A stretch of 64,000 nucleotides of DNA from Bathymodiolus brooksi (taxonomy: Eukaryota > Mollusca > Bivalvia > Mytilida > Modiolidae), in assembly GCA_963680875.1 (NCBI GenBank), contig OY804588.1, positions 59,718,369 to 59,782,368 on the forward strand, in the 5' to 3' direction. The position numbers and the translations under genes are program-made. Shown piece by piece: positions 34,794 through 45,294 of this stretch (positions are counted from its first letter, which is position 1; each line of letters begins with the position of its first letter). Below the pieces are notes generated by a model. It saw only the letters and a program-made list of their open reading frames with translations. It was not told the DNA's origin and did no database searches.

Positions 34794-35594
34794 CAGTCAA
34801 ACTTGTCTTAGCAACCCCCTCTATATAACGACTTCCTTTGTTAGCCGACCTTATTTATTCCACCCCAGCGTTTTCCCGTGCATTCGACCTTTATATAACG
34901 ACCCACTGTCTAACGCGACTAACGACCGTGTTCTTTGGGTAAAAATCCTTCATATAACGACTATTAGAGGATTATTATCAAACCGGAAGTTAGATAATAA
35001 ATAAACATACACAGTCCCGACTTTTTTAAAATGTCCGTTTTGCCCCACTGATGCAGCGATTGTTGCCAATATCCGTCGAGCTGATATTTGCATGATCTAC
35101 TGACAATATCTCACTCCCAAAGTCCATACCTGTTACTAGTTCATAATAATAGATTTTTCATATCAAATGAAGTCACGAATAGCGTTATTGTGTAAGACCG
35201 CCATTTTGTTTACCGGTAAGTTGTTGACGTGATGATTTATTATTGTTGTTTTAGTTTATTCGGGTTTTCGATAACAATAGCTGTTGAAAGAAAGTAAAAA
35301 ACTTGATCATTTAATATTCTTTTTTTTTAATTTCACCCACAAAGGACGGAAATATTTAACGATAATTGAACATATTTTTTATTTCATACCTTTTTCTTGC
35401 CAGAATTTAAGCTCTATTCATGCATTTGTCATCCACACGAAAGGGTTACAAGTTGATGCAGATTATATACCCGAACTAGCTTTTTCCTCTCGAGATTTTG
35501 GGAGCAAATATCACAACCTCTATTCAACGACCCCCTGTCTTATGCGACCTTTTTCAGAACTCCCTTCAATGGTCGATATAGACAAGTTTGACTG
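34794..35594. mobile_element. Tc1/mariner-pogo-like MITE flanked by TA
   Basis: Left end TA-CAGTCAAACTTGTCTTAG; right end, read in reverse, TA-CAGTCAAACTTGTCTATA. The near-perfect 16-bp terminal repeats with TA at both sides fit a TA-targeting transposon, and CAGTCAAAC ends are typical of pogo/Tigger-type derivatives. Subterminal 'tatataacgac' motifs recur. No transposase is present; the 112-codon forward frame inside has no recognisable motif. Confidence 0.65.
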
Positions 35595-35737
35595 TATTCG
35601 TAATATTTTAGATCAATTTTAAAGATATTTTCCAGGCTCTTAAGTTAATAAAATTGAATAAAATGACTGTAGCTAGGTAAATTCAAAATAACGTTTTTGC
35701 CTGGGTAAAATTATTATTTCTAAGATTCGGGGGAATT

Positions 35738-35948
35738 TATGGTGTTTAACACCACTTTCAACAATATTTCAATTATATCATGGCAGTTAGTTTTATTGGT
35801 GGAGGAAACCTAAGTACCCGCAGAAAACCACCTATTATGTTGTATCGAGAGCGGGATTCAAATTCACAACGTTACTGGTGACTAGGCACTGACTGCATAG
35901 GTAGTTGTAAATCCAACTACCATATGATCATGTCCACGACGGTCCCTA
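35738..35948 (-). repeat. tRNA-derived SINE, family A
   Basis: It carries a full-length-like body and a B box read in reverse (gggattcaaattcacaac). It ends at 'tgatcatgtccacgacgg'. A deletion removes the segment between 'aaaccacc' and 'tattatgttgtatcgag'. Confidence 0.75.
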
Positions 35949-35990
35949 TCTAAATTTAGATTACCATACATAAGGAAGTAAAATAGATAC

Positions 35991-36077
35991 CATGCGTAGT
36001 AAAAATTGTTGTTGTTTTAAGTTGTGTTGTTATACTGGGAGTCGTTGTTTGTCGTGTCGTCATGGTTACCGTTGTCT
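35991..36077 (-). CDS. Mucin-like gene, exon E5 (29-codon Thr-rich exon)
   Basis: This 87-base exon has acceptor ATGAATTTACAG and donor CGCATG/GTATCT; both ends are phase 1. It reads ETTVTMTTRQTTTPSI and TTQLKTTTIFTTH. Half of the residues are Thr. It lies between E4 and E6 and connects to both in frame through GAG split codons. It is too short to stand alone; the phase match and composition are the evidence. Confidence 0.65.
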
Positions 36078-36414
36078 CTGTAAATTCATTAAGATACATT
36101 TAATTTTATCAAATGAAACGTCCATATTCCCATCATTGTTTTATTTAATAATAGTTTCCTTATCTTAAAATGTGTTTCTTATTAACATAACTACGCTAAT
36201 TTAAATTGTTGGCTTTCATTCAATTATTTTTGTGTCTGTCTGAAGCCAGAGCCGGGATTTCTTGGTCTCTTTTTGTTTGTGTTCAATGGTTTGAGGCGAG
36301 AGGTGATTGTGCGTTTTGTTGAAATTGGTGGAATTGTTGACCATCACTGTTTAAACTTTCCTTTCAAAAGATACTTGACACTTTTTACAATAAATTATAG
36401 AAATCCTAACAAAT

Positions 36415-36560
36415 AAAAAAAAGTCATTTCTTGTCCAAAATTTTGAATGGTTTAGCGATATAAAATAGATACATGTATATTGATTAAAAAAAAAGTCATT
36501 TCTTGTCCAAAATTTTGAATGATTTAGCGATATAAAATAGATACATGTATATTGATTCAA
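36415..36560. repeat. Tandem duplication, 72 bp x 2
   Basis: 'gtcatttcttgtccaaaatt' recurs at 36423 and 36495. The copies are near-identical, separated by a poly-A stretch of variable length. Confidence 0.8.
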
Positions 36561-36626
36561 ACATTGTTGCGATGCAATCAAAGTCATTGATGAATTTACA
36601 TCTCTTTATCCATTGGTTTGGTTGAT

Positions 36627-36726
36627 TTATGGTGCTTAGCGCCACTTTCAACAATATTTCAGTTATATCGTGGCGGTGAGTTTTTTTGGTGGAGGAAACA
36701 GGAGTACCCGGAGAAAACCACCAACA
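36627..36726 (-). repeat. SINE family A, truncated
   Basis: The body runs 'cgccactttcaacaatattt', 'tatatcgtggcgg', 'gtggaggaaacaggagtacc' and 'agaaaaccacc', and then stops. The head is missing. Confidence 0.7.
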
Positions 36727-36810
36727 AGAATGGCCCGAGCGGGCTGATAAAGCAAGTTATTACATGCCTCTTCGTCAATGTTAGTAGGTTTACTACACGC
36801 CACTTCGAAT

Positions 36811-36819
36811 TTCCGGAAA
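36811..36819 (+). promoter_or_regulatory. Possible ETS-type site before a plus-strand start codon
   Basis: TTCCGGAAA, a palindromic ETS-type motif, lies 13 bases before the ATG at 36832. Such sites are common in TATA-less promoters. A chance match is possible, and no start-site data are available. Confidence 0.25.
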
Positions 36820-36831
36820 TTTTTACAAAAC

Positions 36832-36891
36832 ATGGCTGACCACAGTGCAGACGATACTGCAGCATGTGTGGATTCATTGAAAAACATTTTG
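36832..36891 (+). CDS. Possible first coding exon of a nested plus-strand gene
   Basis: AAAACATGGCT is a good start context. The frame [20 protein letters not shown] runs to a donor TTG/GTAAAA in phase 0. The amino-acid mix looks like a real soluble N-terminus and unlike the AT-rich surroundings. It sits on the strand opposite the mucin, inside its intron. It may be the first exon of the gene whose last exon is at 38753-38986, but the phases of the obvious acceptors there do not match directly, so a middle exon would be needed. No family is recognised. Confidence 0.35.
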
Positions 36892-37242
36892 GTAAAAATC
36901 AGTTATTTTCTCTCTTGAAGTGTATAACATGTCATTTTTCATTTTTTCATTTTCGTTCATATATCATCCCTCGACCCTATCGGATCTCGGGCTCATATCA
37001 TGACCTATGGCTGATAAAGGGTATGATATGAAAAATGCCATGTAATAATCTATATTTATCAATGTTCTATATGAATGATGTAATTGTTTAATCTGTTAAA
37101 TGGATACTAGTTTAGTCTTGTGGACTAAAAATGCATTAAATGTTCTAACAAATACAATTAAAATAATCTGAAGATGTCATCATGTCTCATGTTTTATCTT
37201 GTTGTCTTGTATTTATTTTATTATATTCTGACATGTATTGTA

Positions 37243-37463
37243 GGGCCCGGGTGGTTCAATGAGTTAGGTAGTTAGATTATCTAACAACTCATATAGGCCT
37301 ATCACCAATACGGCGTGGGTTCGCGCCCGGCTTTGTAAATTACAAAAAGGGTGCACTCGACTCGCAACCGCAAGTGATAAAGTTTACCAGTTGCTTGCCC
37401 ATGGTCAGTGGTTCTCTCCGGGTACTCCGGCTTCTTCCATCACTAAAACTGGTCGCCAAGATA
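37243..37463 (+). repeat. tRNA-derived SINE, family B
   Basis: The head starts GGGCCCGGGTGGTTCAATG with an A-box-like segment and has a B box GTGGGTTCGCGCCCGG. The body holds 'ggtgcactcgactcgcaac', 'gtttaccagttgcttgccc' and 'ctaaaactggtcgccaag'. Its body parallels family A (ctggtcgcca..atat), so the two families share a tail. A TA-flanked element directly abuts the 3' end. Confidence 0.7.
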
Positions 37464-37465
37464 TA

Positions 37466-37645
37466 CAGTCAAACCTGCCTTATGTGACCTTCCAAGGTAA
37501 CAGTGAAATATGGTCACATTAATACAGGTGGTTGCTTAATACAGGCTTAATTGATATGAAATGCACTGGGAAGGAAAATAAAAATTAAGGTCACATACTA
37601 CAAGTTATTGCTTAAAAGAGGTGGTCACTAAAGCTACATATACTG
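37466..37645. mobile_element. Short CAGTCAAACC-ended element (pogo-like MITE fragment)
   Basis: The left end is TA-CAGTCAAACCTGCC. The right end ACTG-TA is only weakly matched. Internal 'gaccttccaaggtaacagtg' and repeated 'ggtcacat' motifs resemble the subterminal structure of the element at 34794. It lies immediately after the family B SINE. Confidence 0.45.
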
Positions 37646-37683
37646 TATAATTTTCTATTTGTCTATCATCTAAAATAAATTAC

Positions 37684-37755
37684 CTGGCGTGGGGCTAGTG
37701 CTATATGTTTTCTGTTCTGTAGTTATGGTCGTTGCTGTTCCAGCAGTCGTAGAAG
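37684..37755 (-). CDS. Mucin-like gene, exon E4 (unexpanded sister of E3)
   Basis: This 72-base exon (24 codons) has acceptor CGTTTTTATAG and donor CGCCAG/GTAATT; both ends are phase 1. It reads ASTTAGTATTITTEQKTY and STSPTPG. It starts like E3 (ASTTIGTETTTEES) and ends like E3 (KTYETSPTPG), so it is E3 with a single repeat unit. The donor flank ('tctatcatctaaaata' before the plus-strand ttacctgg) and the acceptor flank are also shared with E3 and E2, which shows duplication of a whole exon with its splice surroundings. Confidence 0.75.
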
Positions 37756-37969
37756 CTATAAAAACGTTGAAAAAGACATATTGCCATGGTGATAATATAA
37801 AATGAAATCTAACATATGATACATATTCCACGGTGAAGGGTACAGTATATACTTAACATATATTAAAATGACCTGCTCGTACGAACCAATAATCTCACTT
37901 TACAATATGGTAATAATCGTATATTGCCTTACATTTCTATTAGAAATCTGGTGCAAATAAACGTTAGAG

Positions 37970-38115
37970 AACACAGAAGGGGCAATACAAATGGACGATC
38001 CAGAGAAACTGGCAACATCGAGTACACAAGAAGAAGACAAACAAAACAGAAACACAACACAATATGTGTTGGACACTACTATACGCAAACAAACACAAAT
38101 AACGTAAATAAGTCA
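37970..38115. repeat. Interspersed repeat (tail-like), three copies in window
   Basis: 'gagaacacagaaggggcaat', 'ggacgatccagagaaactgg' and 'agtacacaagaagaagacaa' recur at 26718-26825 ('ggggcaatcaagaatgg', 'acaatccagagacactgg') and in reverse at 56925-57110. I take it to be another retroelement tail; no coding part was seen. Confidence 0.5.
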
Positions 38116-38444
38116 TGAACCCTCCTACAAAACAAATGGAGGTAAAGAGAACCGAACATTGTGTTTATGCGGAAATTGTAACGAACATCACAGCGCGAAA
38201 CTCAGAACGTAAAGACACATAATAGGACAACACACAAAAATTAAAAAGATGAGCAACATGGACCCGACCAAATAACCGGGGTTGAACTCAGGGGCTCACG
38301 AAGGGTAAGCAGTTCATGCTTCTTATAAGACACCCGCCATGTTACTCATATATACAATCAATATGTGTTGGACACCACTATATGCAACAAATACAAATAA
38401 GACATGAACCCTCCTACAAACAACTGGGTGTAATGACTGGGTAC

Positions 38445-38582
38445 AGGTCAACTCGTTCCCTACCAACTCGTACCTCATTTTTACCAACTCGTACCCTAAT
38501 TTTACCAACTCGTACCTTTGTACCATATCAACTCGTTCTCTTAATCTCTATGTATTATGACCAACTCGTACCTTTCTTGGTA
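38445..38582. repeat. Cluster of ACCAACTCGTACC motifs
   Basis: Five or six copies of (A/T)CAACTCGT(A/T)CC with irregular 15-25-bp spacing occur between 38448 and 38573. They are too irregular for a simple tandem repeat. Confidence 0.5.
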
Positions 38583-38752
38583 AGTGTTTAAAACAGAAGG
38601 TTTTGAAAATTGTTTGAAAAACAATTAATTTCTTTACATAGAGAAAACGTATGGTTGCCTAATCACGTAATAATTATTTACTGATTGGAACTGATTACTA
38701 CTTCAAAGGGGTAGTTATAGTTTTGAATTAAATTAATAAAACAACAATATAA

Positions 38753-38986
38753 AGGTGCATACAATTAATTTGTATTGTTAACTTAAACAACGAAGAAGCA
38801 ACACTTCTGCCTACACAACTGAAGATGGTGACAGAAGCCAAGCTGACCAGACAACAAAGGTCGTCATCCCGCTACTTACAGTCCAAGTTCTTCAAAGTAT
38901 GGGAACTCTACGAGAACGGTCAGCTTTCTGCCAGTCAGCTACTTCGTACCTGTGGACAACTCAATATACCATCACCAGATCGCTAA
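38753..38986 (+). CDS. Possible last coding exon of a nested plus-strand gene
   Basis: The frame is open from 38753 to a TAA at 38984-38986. An internal ATG at 38825 would give 53 residues. It reads NNEEATLLPTQLKMVTEAK, then LTRQQRSSSRYLQSKFF, then KVWELYENGQLSASQLLR and TCGQLNIPSPDR. The balanced, helix-like composition with Trp, Cys and charged residues differs strongly from the surroundings and looks coding. The stop codon lies in the first unit of the following 56-bp array (cgctaaatat), so the array would be the 3' UTR, followed by two AATAAA signals at about 39.68 kb. I do not recognise the family. It could be a host gene's terminal exon, a retrocopy or a transposon-encoded tail. Confidence 0.4.
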   Translation, partial: RCIQLICIVNLNNEEATLLPTQLKMVTEAKLTRQQRSSSRYLQSKFFKVWELYENGQLSASQLLRTCGQLNIPSPDR

Positions 38987-39593
38987 ATATGAACGCTATT
39001 AAGACATTTGTTTAATGTTCACTCTGTAGTGTAGACCGCTAAATATGAACGCTATTATGACATTTGTTTAATGTTAACTCTGTAGTGTAGACCGCTAAAT
39101 ATGAACGCTATTATGACATTTGTTTAATGTTCACTCTGTAGTGTAGACCGCTAAATATGAACGCTATTATGACATTTGTTTAATGTTAACTCTGTAGTGT
39201 AGACCGCTAAATATGAACGCTATTATGACATTTGTTTAATGTTCACTCTGTAGTGTAGACCGCTAAATATGAACGCTATTATGACATTTGTTTAATGTTA
39301 ACTCTGTAGTGTAGACCGCTAAATATGAACGCTATTATGACATTTGTTTAATGTTAACTCTGTAGTGTAGACCGCTAAATATGAACGCTATTATGACATT
39401 TGTTTAATGTTCACTCTGTAGTGTAGACCGCTAAATATGAATGCTATTATGACATTTGTTTAATGTTCACTCTGTAGTGTAGACCGCTAAATATGAACGC
39501 TATTATGACATTTGTTTAATGTTAACTCTGTAGTGTAGGCTAAATATGAACGCTATTAAGACATTTGTTTAATGTTCACTCTGTTGTGTAGAC
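38981..39593. repeat. Minisatellite, 56 bp x about 11
   Basis: 'cgctaaatatgaacgctatt' recurs at 38981, 39037 and 39093 and on at an exact 56-bp step. Units carry either 'aatgttcactctg' or 'aatgttaactctg', alternating strictly for the first six copies, which implies a 112-bp higher-order unit. The last copy is shortened by 3 bp. The array starts inside the ORF that ends at 38986. Confidence 0.85.
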
Positions 39594-39676
39594 TCAAGTT
39601 AACCTCAGCAACATATGTATGATGTATTTCAAGTACTTTGTGCTTTGTACATTGTTGTTATCGTTGCTATAGTGCT

Positions 39677-39690
39677 AATAAATGAATAAA
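39677..39690 (+). other. Two polyadenylation signals
   Basis: AATAAATGAATAAA: two AATAAA hexamers, downstream of the 38753-38986 frame and its minisatellite. They would suit the 3' end of a plus-strand transcript. In AT-rich DNA this may be chance. Confidence 0.35.
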
Positions 39691-40114
39691 AACAATCATA
39701 TTATTCTCTTATCTAACAACATAGTGCAGCATCAGTCAAATATATTATATATAATAAATATTGCCTGATAAAACTAATATACATTGACAAATAGTACAAA
39801 CGATTAGTTACATAGCATATACACTATATATACACAAAACATGATAAAGCATGGAAAAAAAGAATTAGATGGTAATGAGATGAAGCCAGAATTTGTACAT
39901 GATAAAAGTGACACTAAAAATACTTTTTCGGTAAAATATTACAGGTTCGCAATGTTAAATGTGTGTTGGTTGGTTGGTTGGTTTATGGTGATCATGCAAA
40001 ATTAAAACCAAAATATGGCACATATTCCTCAGGGAAGAACGGTACGAATATTTCTGTTATTGTTATACATGTACTGTACAAATTTCTATTTGATTATCAT
40101 CTAAAATAACTTAC

Positions 40115-43100
40115 CTGGTGTTGGACTGGTCTCATACGTCTTCACTCCAGTCGTTCCTGTTCCAACTGTAGTAGAAAATGGTGTTGGGCTGGTCTCATAC
40201 GTCTTGACTACAGTCGTTCCTGTTCCAACCGTAGTAGAAACTGGTGTTGGACTGGTCTCATATGTCTTGACTACAGTCGTTCCTGTTCCAACTGTAGTAG
40301 AAACTGGTGTTGGACTGGTCTCATACGTCTTGACTACAGTCGTTCCTGTTCCAACTGTAGTAGAAACTGGTGTTGGACTGGTCTCATACGTCTTGACTAC
40401 AGTCGTTCCTGTTCCAACCGTGGTAGAAACTGGTGTTGGACTGGTCTCATACGTCTTGACTACAGTCGTTCCTGTTCCAACTGTAGTAGAAACTGGTGTT
40501 GGACTGGTCTCATACGTCTTGACTCCAGTTGTTCCTGTTCCAACCGTAGTAGAAAATGGTGTTGGGCTGGTCTCATATGTCTTGACTACAGTCGTTCCTG
40601 TTCCAACTGTAGTAGAAACTGGTGTTGGACTGGTCTCATACGTCTTGACTCCAGTCGTTCCTGTACCAACCGTAGTAGAAAATGGTGTTGGGCTGGTCTC
40701 ATATGTCTTTACTACAGTCGTTCCTGTTCCAACCGTTGTAGAAACTGGTGTTGGGCTGGTCTCATATGTCTTGACCACAGTCGTTCCTGTTCCAACCGTA
40801 GTAGAAACTGGTGTTGGACTGGTCTCATACGTCTTGACTACAGTCGTTCCTGTTCCAACTGTAGTAGAAACCGGTGTTGGACTGGTCTCATATGTCTTGA
40901 CTACAGTCGTTCCTGTTCCAACCGTGGTAGAAACTGGTGTTGGACTGGTCTCATACGTCTTGACCACAGTCGTTCCTGTTCCAACTGTAGTAGAAACTGG
41001 TGTTGGACTGGTCTCATACGTCTTGACTCCAGTTGTTCCTGTTCCAACCGTAGTAGAAAATGGTGTTGGGCTGGTCTCATACGTCTTGACTCCAGTCGTT
41101 CCTGTTCCAACTGTAGTAGAAACTGGTGTTGGACTGGTCTCATATGTCTTGACTCCAGTCGTTCCTGTTCCAACCGTGGTAGAAACTGGTGTTGGACTGG
41201 TCTCATACGTCTTGACTACAGTCGTTCCTGTTCCAACTGTAGTAGAAACTGGTGTTGGACTGGTCTCATATGTCTTGACTACAGTCGTTCCTGTTCCAAC
41301 CGTGGTAGAAACTGGTGTTGGGCTGGTCTCATATGTCTTGACCACAGTCGTTCCTGTTCCAACCGTAGTAGAAACTGGTGTTGGACTGGTCTCATACGTC
41401 TTGACTACAGTCGTTCCTGTTCCAACCGTGGTAGAAACTGGTGTTGGGCTGGTCTCATATGTCTTGACTACAGTCGTTCCTGTTCCAACCGTAGTAGAAA
41501 CTGGTGTTGGACTGGTCTCATATGTCTTGACTACAGTCGTTCCTGTTCCAACCGTAGTAGAAAATGGTGTTGGGCTGGTCTCATACGTCTTGACTCCAGT
41601 TGTTCCTGTTCCAACCGTAGTAGAAAATGGTGTTGGGCTGGTCTCATATGTCTTGACTCCAGTCGTTCCTGTTCCAACTGTAGTAGAAACTGGTGTTGGA
41701 CTGGTCTCATATGTTTTGACTACAGTCGTTCCTGTTCCAACCGTGGTAGAAACTGGTGTTGGACTGGTCTCATACGTCTTGACTACAGTCGTTCCTGTTC
41801 CAACTGTAGTAGAAACTGGTGTTGGACTGGTCTCATATGTCTTGACTACAGTCGTTCCTGTTCCAACCGTGGTAGAAACTGGTGTTGGGCTGGTCTCATA
41901 TGTCTTGACCACAGTCGTTCCTGTTCCAACCGTAGTAGAAACTGGTGTTGGACTGGTCTCATACGTCTTGACTACAGTCGTTCCTGTTCCAACCGTGGTA
42001 GAAACTGGTGTTGGGCTGGTCTCATATGTCTTGACTACAGTCGTTCCTGTTCCAACCGTAGTAGAAACTGGTGTTGGACTGGTCTCATATGTCTTGACTA
42101 CAGTCGTTCCTGTTCCAACCGTAGTAGAAAATGGTGTTGGGCTGGTCTCATACGTCTTGACTCCAGTCGTTCCTGTTCCAACTGTAGTAGAAACTGGTGT
42201 TGGACTGGTCTCATATGTCTTGACTTCAGTCGTTCCTGTTCCAACCGTAGTAGAAAATGGTGTTGGGCTGGTCTCATACGTCTTGACTCCAGTCGTTCCT
42301 GTTCCAACTGTAGTAGAAACTGGTGTTGGACTGGTCTCATATGTCTTGACTCCAGTCGTTCCTGTACCAACCGTAGTAGAAAATGGTGTTGGGCTGGTCT
42401 CATATGTCTTTACTACAGTCGTTCCTGTTCCAACCGTTGTAGAAACTGGTGTTGGGCTGGTCTCATATGTCTTGACCACAGTCGTTCCTGTTCCAACCGT
42501 AGTAGAAACTGGTGTTGGACTGGTCTCATACGTCTTGACTACAGTCGTTCCTGTTCCAACTGTAGTAGAAACCGGTGTTGGACTGGTCTCATATGTCTTG
42601 ACTACAGTCGTTCCTGTTCCAACCGTGGTAAAAACTGGTGTTGGACTGGTCTCATACGTCTTGACCACAGTCGTTCCTGTTCCAACTGTAGTAGAAACTG
42701 ATGTTGGACTGGTCTCATACGTCTTGACTCCAGTCGTTCCTGTTCCAACCGTAGTAGAAAATGGTGTTGGACTGGTCTCATACGTCTTGACTCCAGTCGT
42801 TCCTGTTCCAACTGTAGTAGAAACTGGTGTTGGACTGGTCTCATATGTCTTGACTACAGTCGTTCCTGTTCCAACCGTGGTAGAAACTGGTGTTGGGCTG
42901 GTCTCATATGTCTTGACCACAGTCGTTCCTGTTCCAACCGTAGTAGAAACTGGTGTTGGACTGGTCTCATACGTCTTGACTACAGTCGTTCCTGTTCCAA
43001 CCGTGGTAGAAACTGGTGTTGGGCTGGTCTCATATGTCTTGACTACAGTCGTTCCTGTTCCAACCGTAGTAGAAACTGGTGTTGGACTGGTCTCATATGT

Positions 43101-44977
43101 CTTGACTTCAGTCGTTCCTGTTCCAACCGTAGTAGAAAATGGTGTTGGGCTGGTCTCATACGTCTTGACTCCAGTCGTTCCTGTTCCAACTGTAGTAGAA
43201 ACTGGTGTTGGACTGGTCTCATATGTCTTGACTTCAGTCGTTCCTGTTCCAACCGTAGTAGAAAATGGTGTTGGACTGGTCTCATATGTCTTGACTACAG
43301 TCGTTCCTGTTCCAACCGTAGTAGAAACTGGTGTTGGACTGGTCTCATATGTCTTGACTCCAGTCGTTCCTGTTCCAACCGTAGTAGAAAATGGTGTTGG
43401 GCTGGTCTCATACGTCTTGACTCCAGTCGTTCCTGTTCCAACTGTAGTAGAAACTGATGTTGGACTGGTCTCATACGTCTTGACTACAGTCGTTCCTGTT
43501 CCAACTGTAGTAGAAACTGGTGTTGGACTGGTCTCATATGTCTTGACTCCAGTCGTTCCTGTTCCAACCGTAGTAGAAACTGGTGTTGGACTGGTCTCAT
43601 ACGTCTTGACTACAGTCGTTCCTGTTCCAACCGTGGTAGAAATTGGTGTTGGACTGGTCTCATATGTCTTGACTAAAGTCGTTCCTGTTCCAACCGTGGT
43701 AGAAACTGGAGTTGGACTGGTCTCATACGTCTTGACTACAGTTGTTCCTGTTCCAACCGTGGTAGAAACTGGTGTTGGACTGGTCTCATACGTCTTGACT
43801 CCAGTCGTTCCTGTTCCAACCGTAGTAGAAAATGGTGTTGGGCTGGTCTCATACGTCTTGACTCCAGTCGTTCCTGTTCCAACTGTAGTAGAAACTGGTG
43901 TTGGACTGGTCTCATACGTCTTGACTACAGTCGTTCCTGTTCCAACCGTAGTAGAAAATGGTGTTGGGCTGGTCTCATACGTCTTGACTCCAGTCGTTCC
44001 TGTTCCAACCGTAGTAGAAACTGGTGTTGGACTGGTCTCATACGTCTTGACTACAGTCGTTCCTGTTCCAACTGTAGTAGAAACTGGTGTTGGACTGGTC
44101 TCATATGTCTTGACTACAGTCGTTCCTGTTCCAACCGTAGTAGAAACTGGTGTTGGACTGGTCTCATACGTCTTGACTACAGTCGTTCCTGTTCCAACCG
44201 TAGTAGAAACTGGTGTTGGACTGGTCTCATACGTCTTGACTACAGTCGTTCCTGTTCCAACTGTAGTAGAAACTGGTGTTGGACTGGTCTCATACGTCTT
44301 GACTACAGTCGTTCCTGTTCCAACCGTGGTAGAAACTGGTGTTGGGCTGGTCTCATATGTCTTGAATACAGTCGTTCCTGTTCCAACCGTGGTAGAAACT
44401 GGTGTTGGACTGGTCTCATACGTCTTGACTACAGTCGTTCCTGTTCCAACCGTGGTAGAAACTGGTGTTGGGCTGGTCTCATACGTCTTGACTCCAGTCG
44501 TTCCTGTTCCAACCGTGGTAGAAACTGGTGTTGGACTGGTCTCATACGTCTTGACTACAGTCGTTCCTGTTCCAACCGTGGTAGAAACTGGTGTTGGGCT
44601 GGTCTCATATGTCTTGACTACAGTCGTTCCTGTTCCAACCGTGGTAGAAACTGGTGTTGGACTGGTCTCATACGTCTTGACTACAGTCGTTCCTGTTCCA
44701 ACCGTGGTAGAAAATGGTGTTGGGCTGGTCTCATATGTCTTGACTACAGTCGTTCCTGTTCCAACCGTGGTAGAAACTGGTGTTGGACTGGTCTCATACG
44801 TCTTGACTACAGTCGTTCCTGTTCCAACCGTGGTAGAAACTGGTGTTGGGCTGGTCTCATACGTCTTGACTCCAGTCGTTCCTGTTCCAACCGTGGTAGA
44901 AACTGTTGTTGGGCTGGTCTCATATGTCTTGACGATGGACTCCTCTGTGGTCGTTTCTGTTCCAATAGTCGTAGAAG
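40115..44977 (-). CDS. Mucin-like gene, exon E3: 21-residue repeat array
   Basis: This 4,863-base exon (1,621 codons) is open throughout. The acceptor is GTTTTTACACAG and the donor CACCAG/GTAAGT; both ends are phase 1. It starts ASTTIGTETTTEESIV. It is then about 76 copies of a 63-bp unit: KTYETSPTPV followed by STTVGTGTT and two residues, usually VV or GV (also EV, LV, VF). V/F exchange after SPTP is common. Ten of the 21 residues are Thr or Ser. The conserved Tyr and Lys/Glu per repeat are unusual for a mucin and give the rod regular charge. The last unit ends KTYETSPTPG. A block of 27 units (1,701 bp) is duplicated inside the array. The antisense frame is also open but has no support. Confidence 0.85.
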
Positions 44978-45028
44978 CTGTGTAAAAACATTGAAAAAGA
45001 CGCATTGTTATCACGTCATCCAAATGAT

Positions 45029-45294
45029 GGCTTGGTTGGTTTATAGTGTTTAACGCCACTTTCAACAATATTTCAGCTATATCGTGGTGGTCAGTTTTAT
45101 TGGTGGTGGAAAATGTAGTATCCGGAGAAAACCACCGACCTGTCGCAAGTCACTGACAAACTTTATCACATGATGTTGTATTGAGTACACCTCACCTGAG
45201 TGAGATTCGAATTCCCAACTTTAGTGGTAATAGGCACTGATTGCACAGTTACTTGTTAATCCAATTACCATACGATCACGACCACGATGGCCTC
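45029..45294 (-). repeat. tRNA-derived SINE, family A, near full length
   Basis: The body 'gtttaacgccactttcaac' runs through 'gtcactgacaaactttatc' and 'gagattcgaattcccaac' (B box in reverse) to the 5' head end 'cgatcacgaccacgatgg'. It begins in the acceptor-proximal part of the E3 upstream intron. Confidence 0.8.

Larger units (their letters stand above)
34258..35990. other. Intron between E6 and E5
   Basis: It contains a retroelement-tail fragment (about 34360-34420), two family A SINEs (34487-34713 and 35738-35948) and a TA-flanked inverted-repeat element (34794-35594). The two SINEs share matching upstream sequence ('gtagctaggtaaattcaa'), also present before the SINE at 47552. Three segmental copies are therefore likely. 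Confidence 0.55.
36078..37683. other. Intron between E5 and E4
   Basis: It contains the two-copy repeat at 36415-36560, a partial SINE (36627-36726), the possible plus-strand first exon (36832-36891), a family B SINE (37243-37463) and a second CAGTCAAAC element (37466-37645). The rest is unremarkable AT-rich sequence. Confidence 0.5.
37756..40114. other. Intron between E4 and E3
   Basis: It contains the interspersed repeat at 37970-38115, a second partial copy near 38330-38410, the ACCAACTCGTACC cluster at 38445-38582, the plus-strand ORF at 38753-38986 with its 56-bp array, and 39700-40110, where nothing was recognised. Confidence 0.5.

Noticed and set aside
35106..35165. Minus-strand donor-like AACAG/GTATGG (ELVT)
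   Set aside because: No acceptor precedes it within the open frame; it lies inside the pogo-like MITE.
40204..44985. Long plus-strand frame of VPTVVETGVGLVSYVLT repeats
   Set aside because: Antisense shadow of the 63-bp array (E3), for the same reasons.
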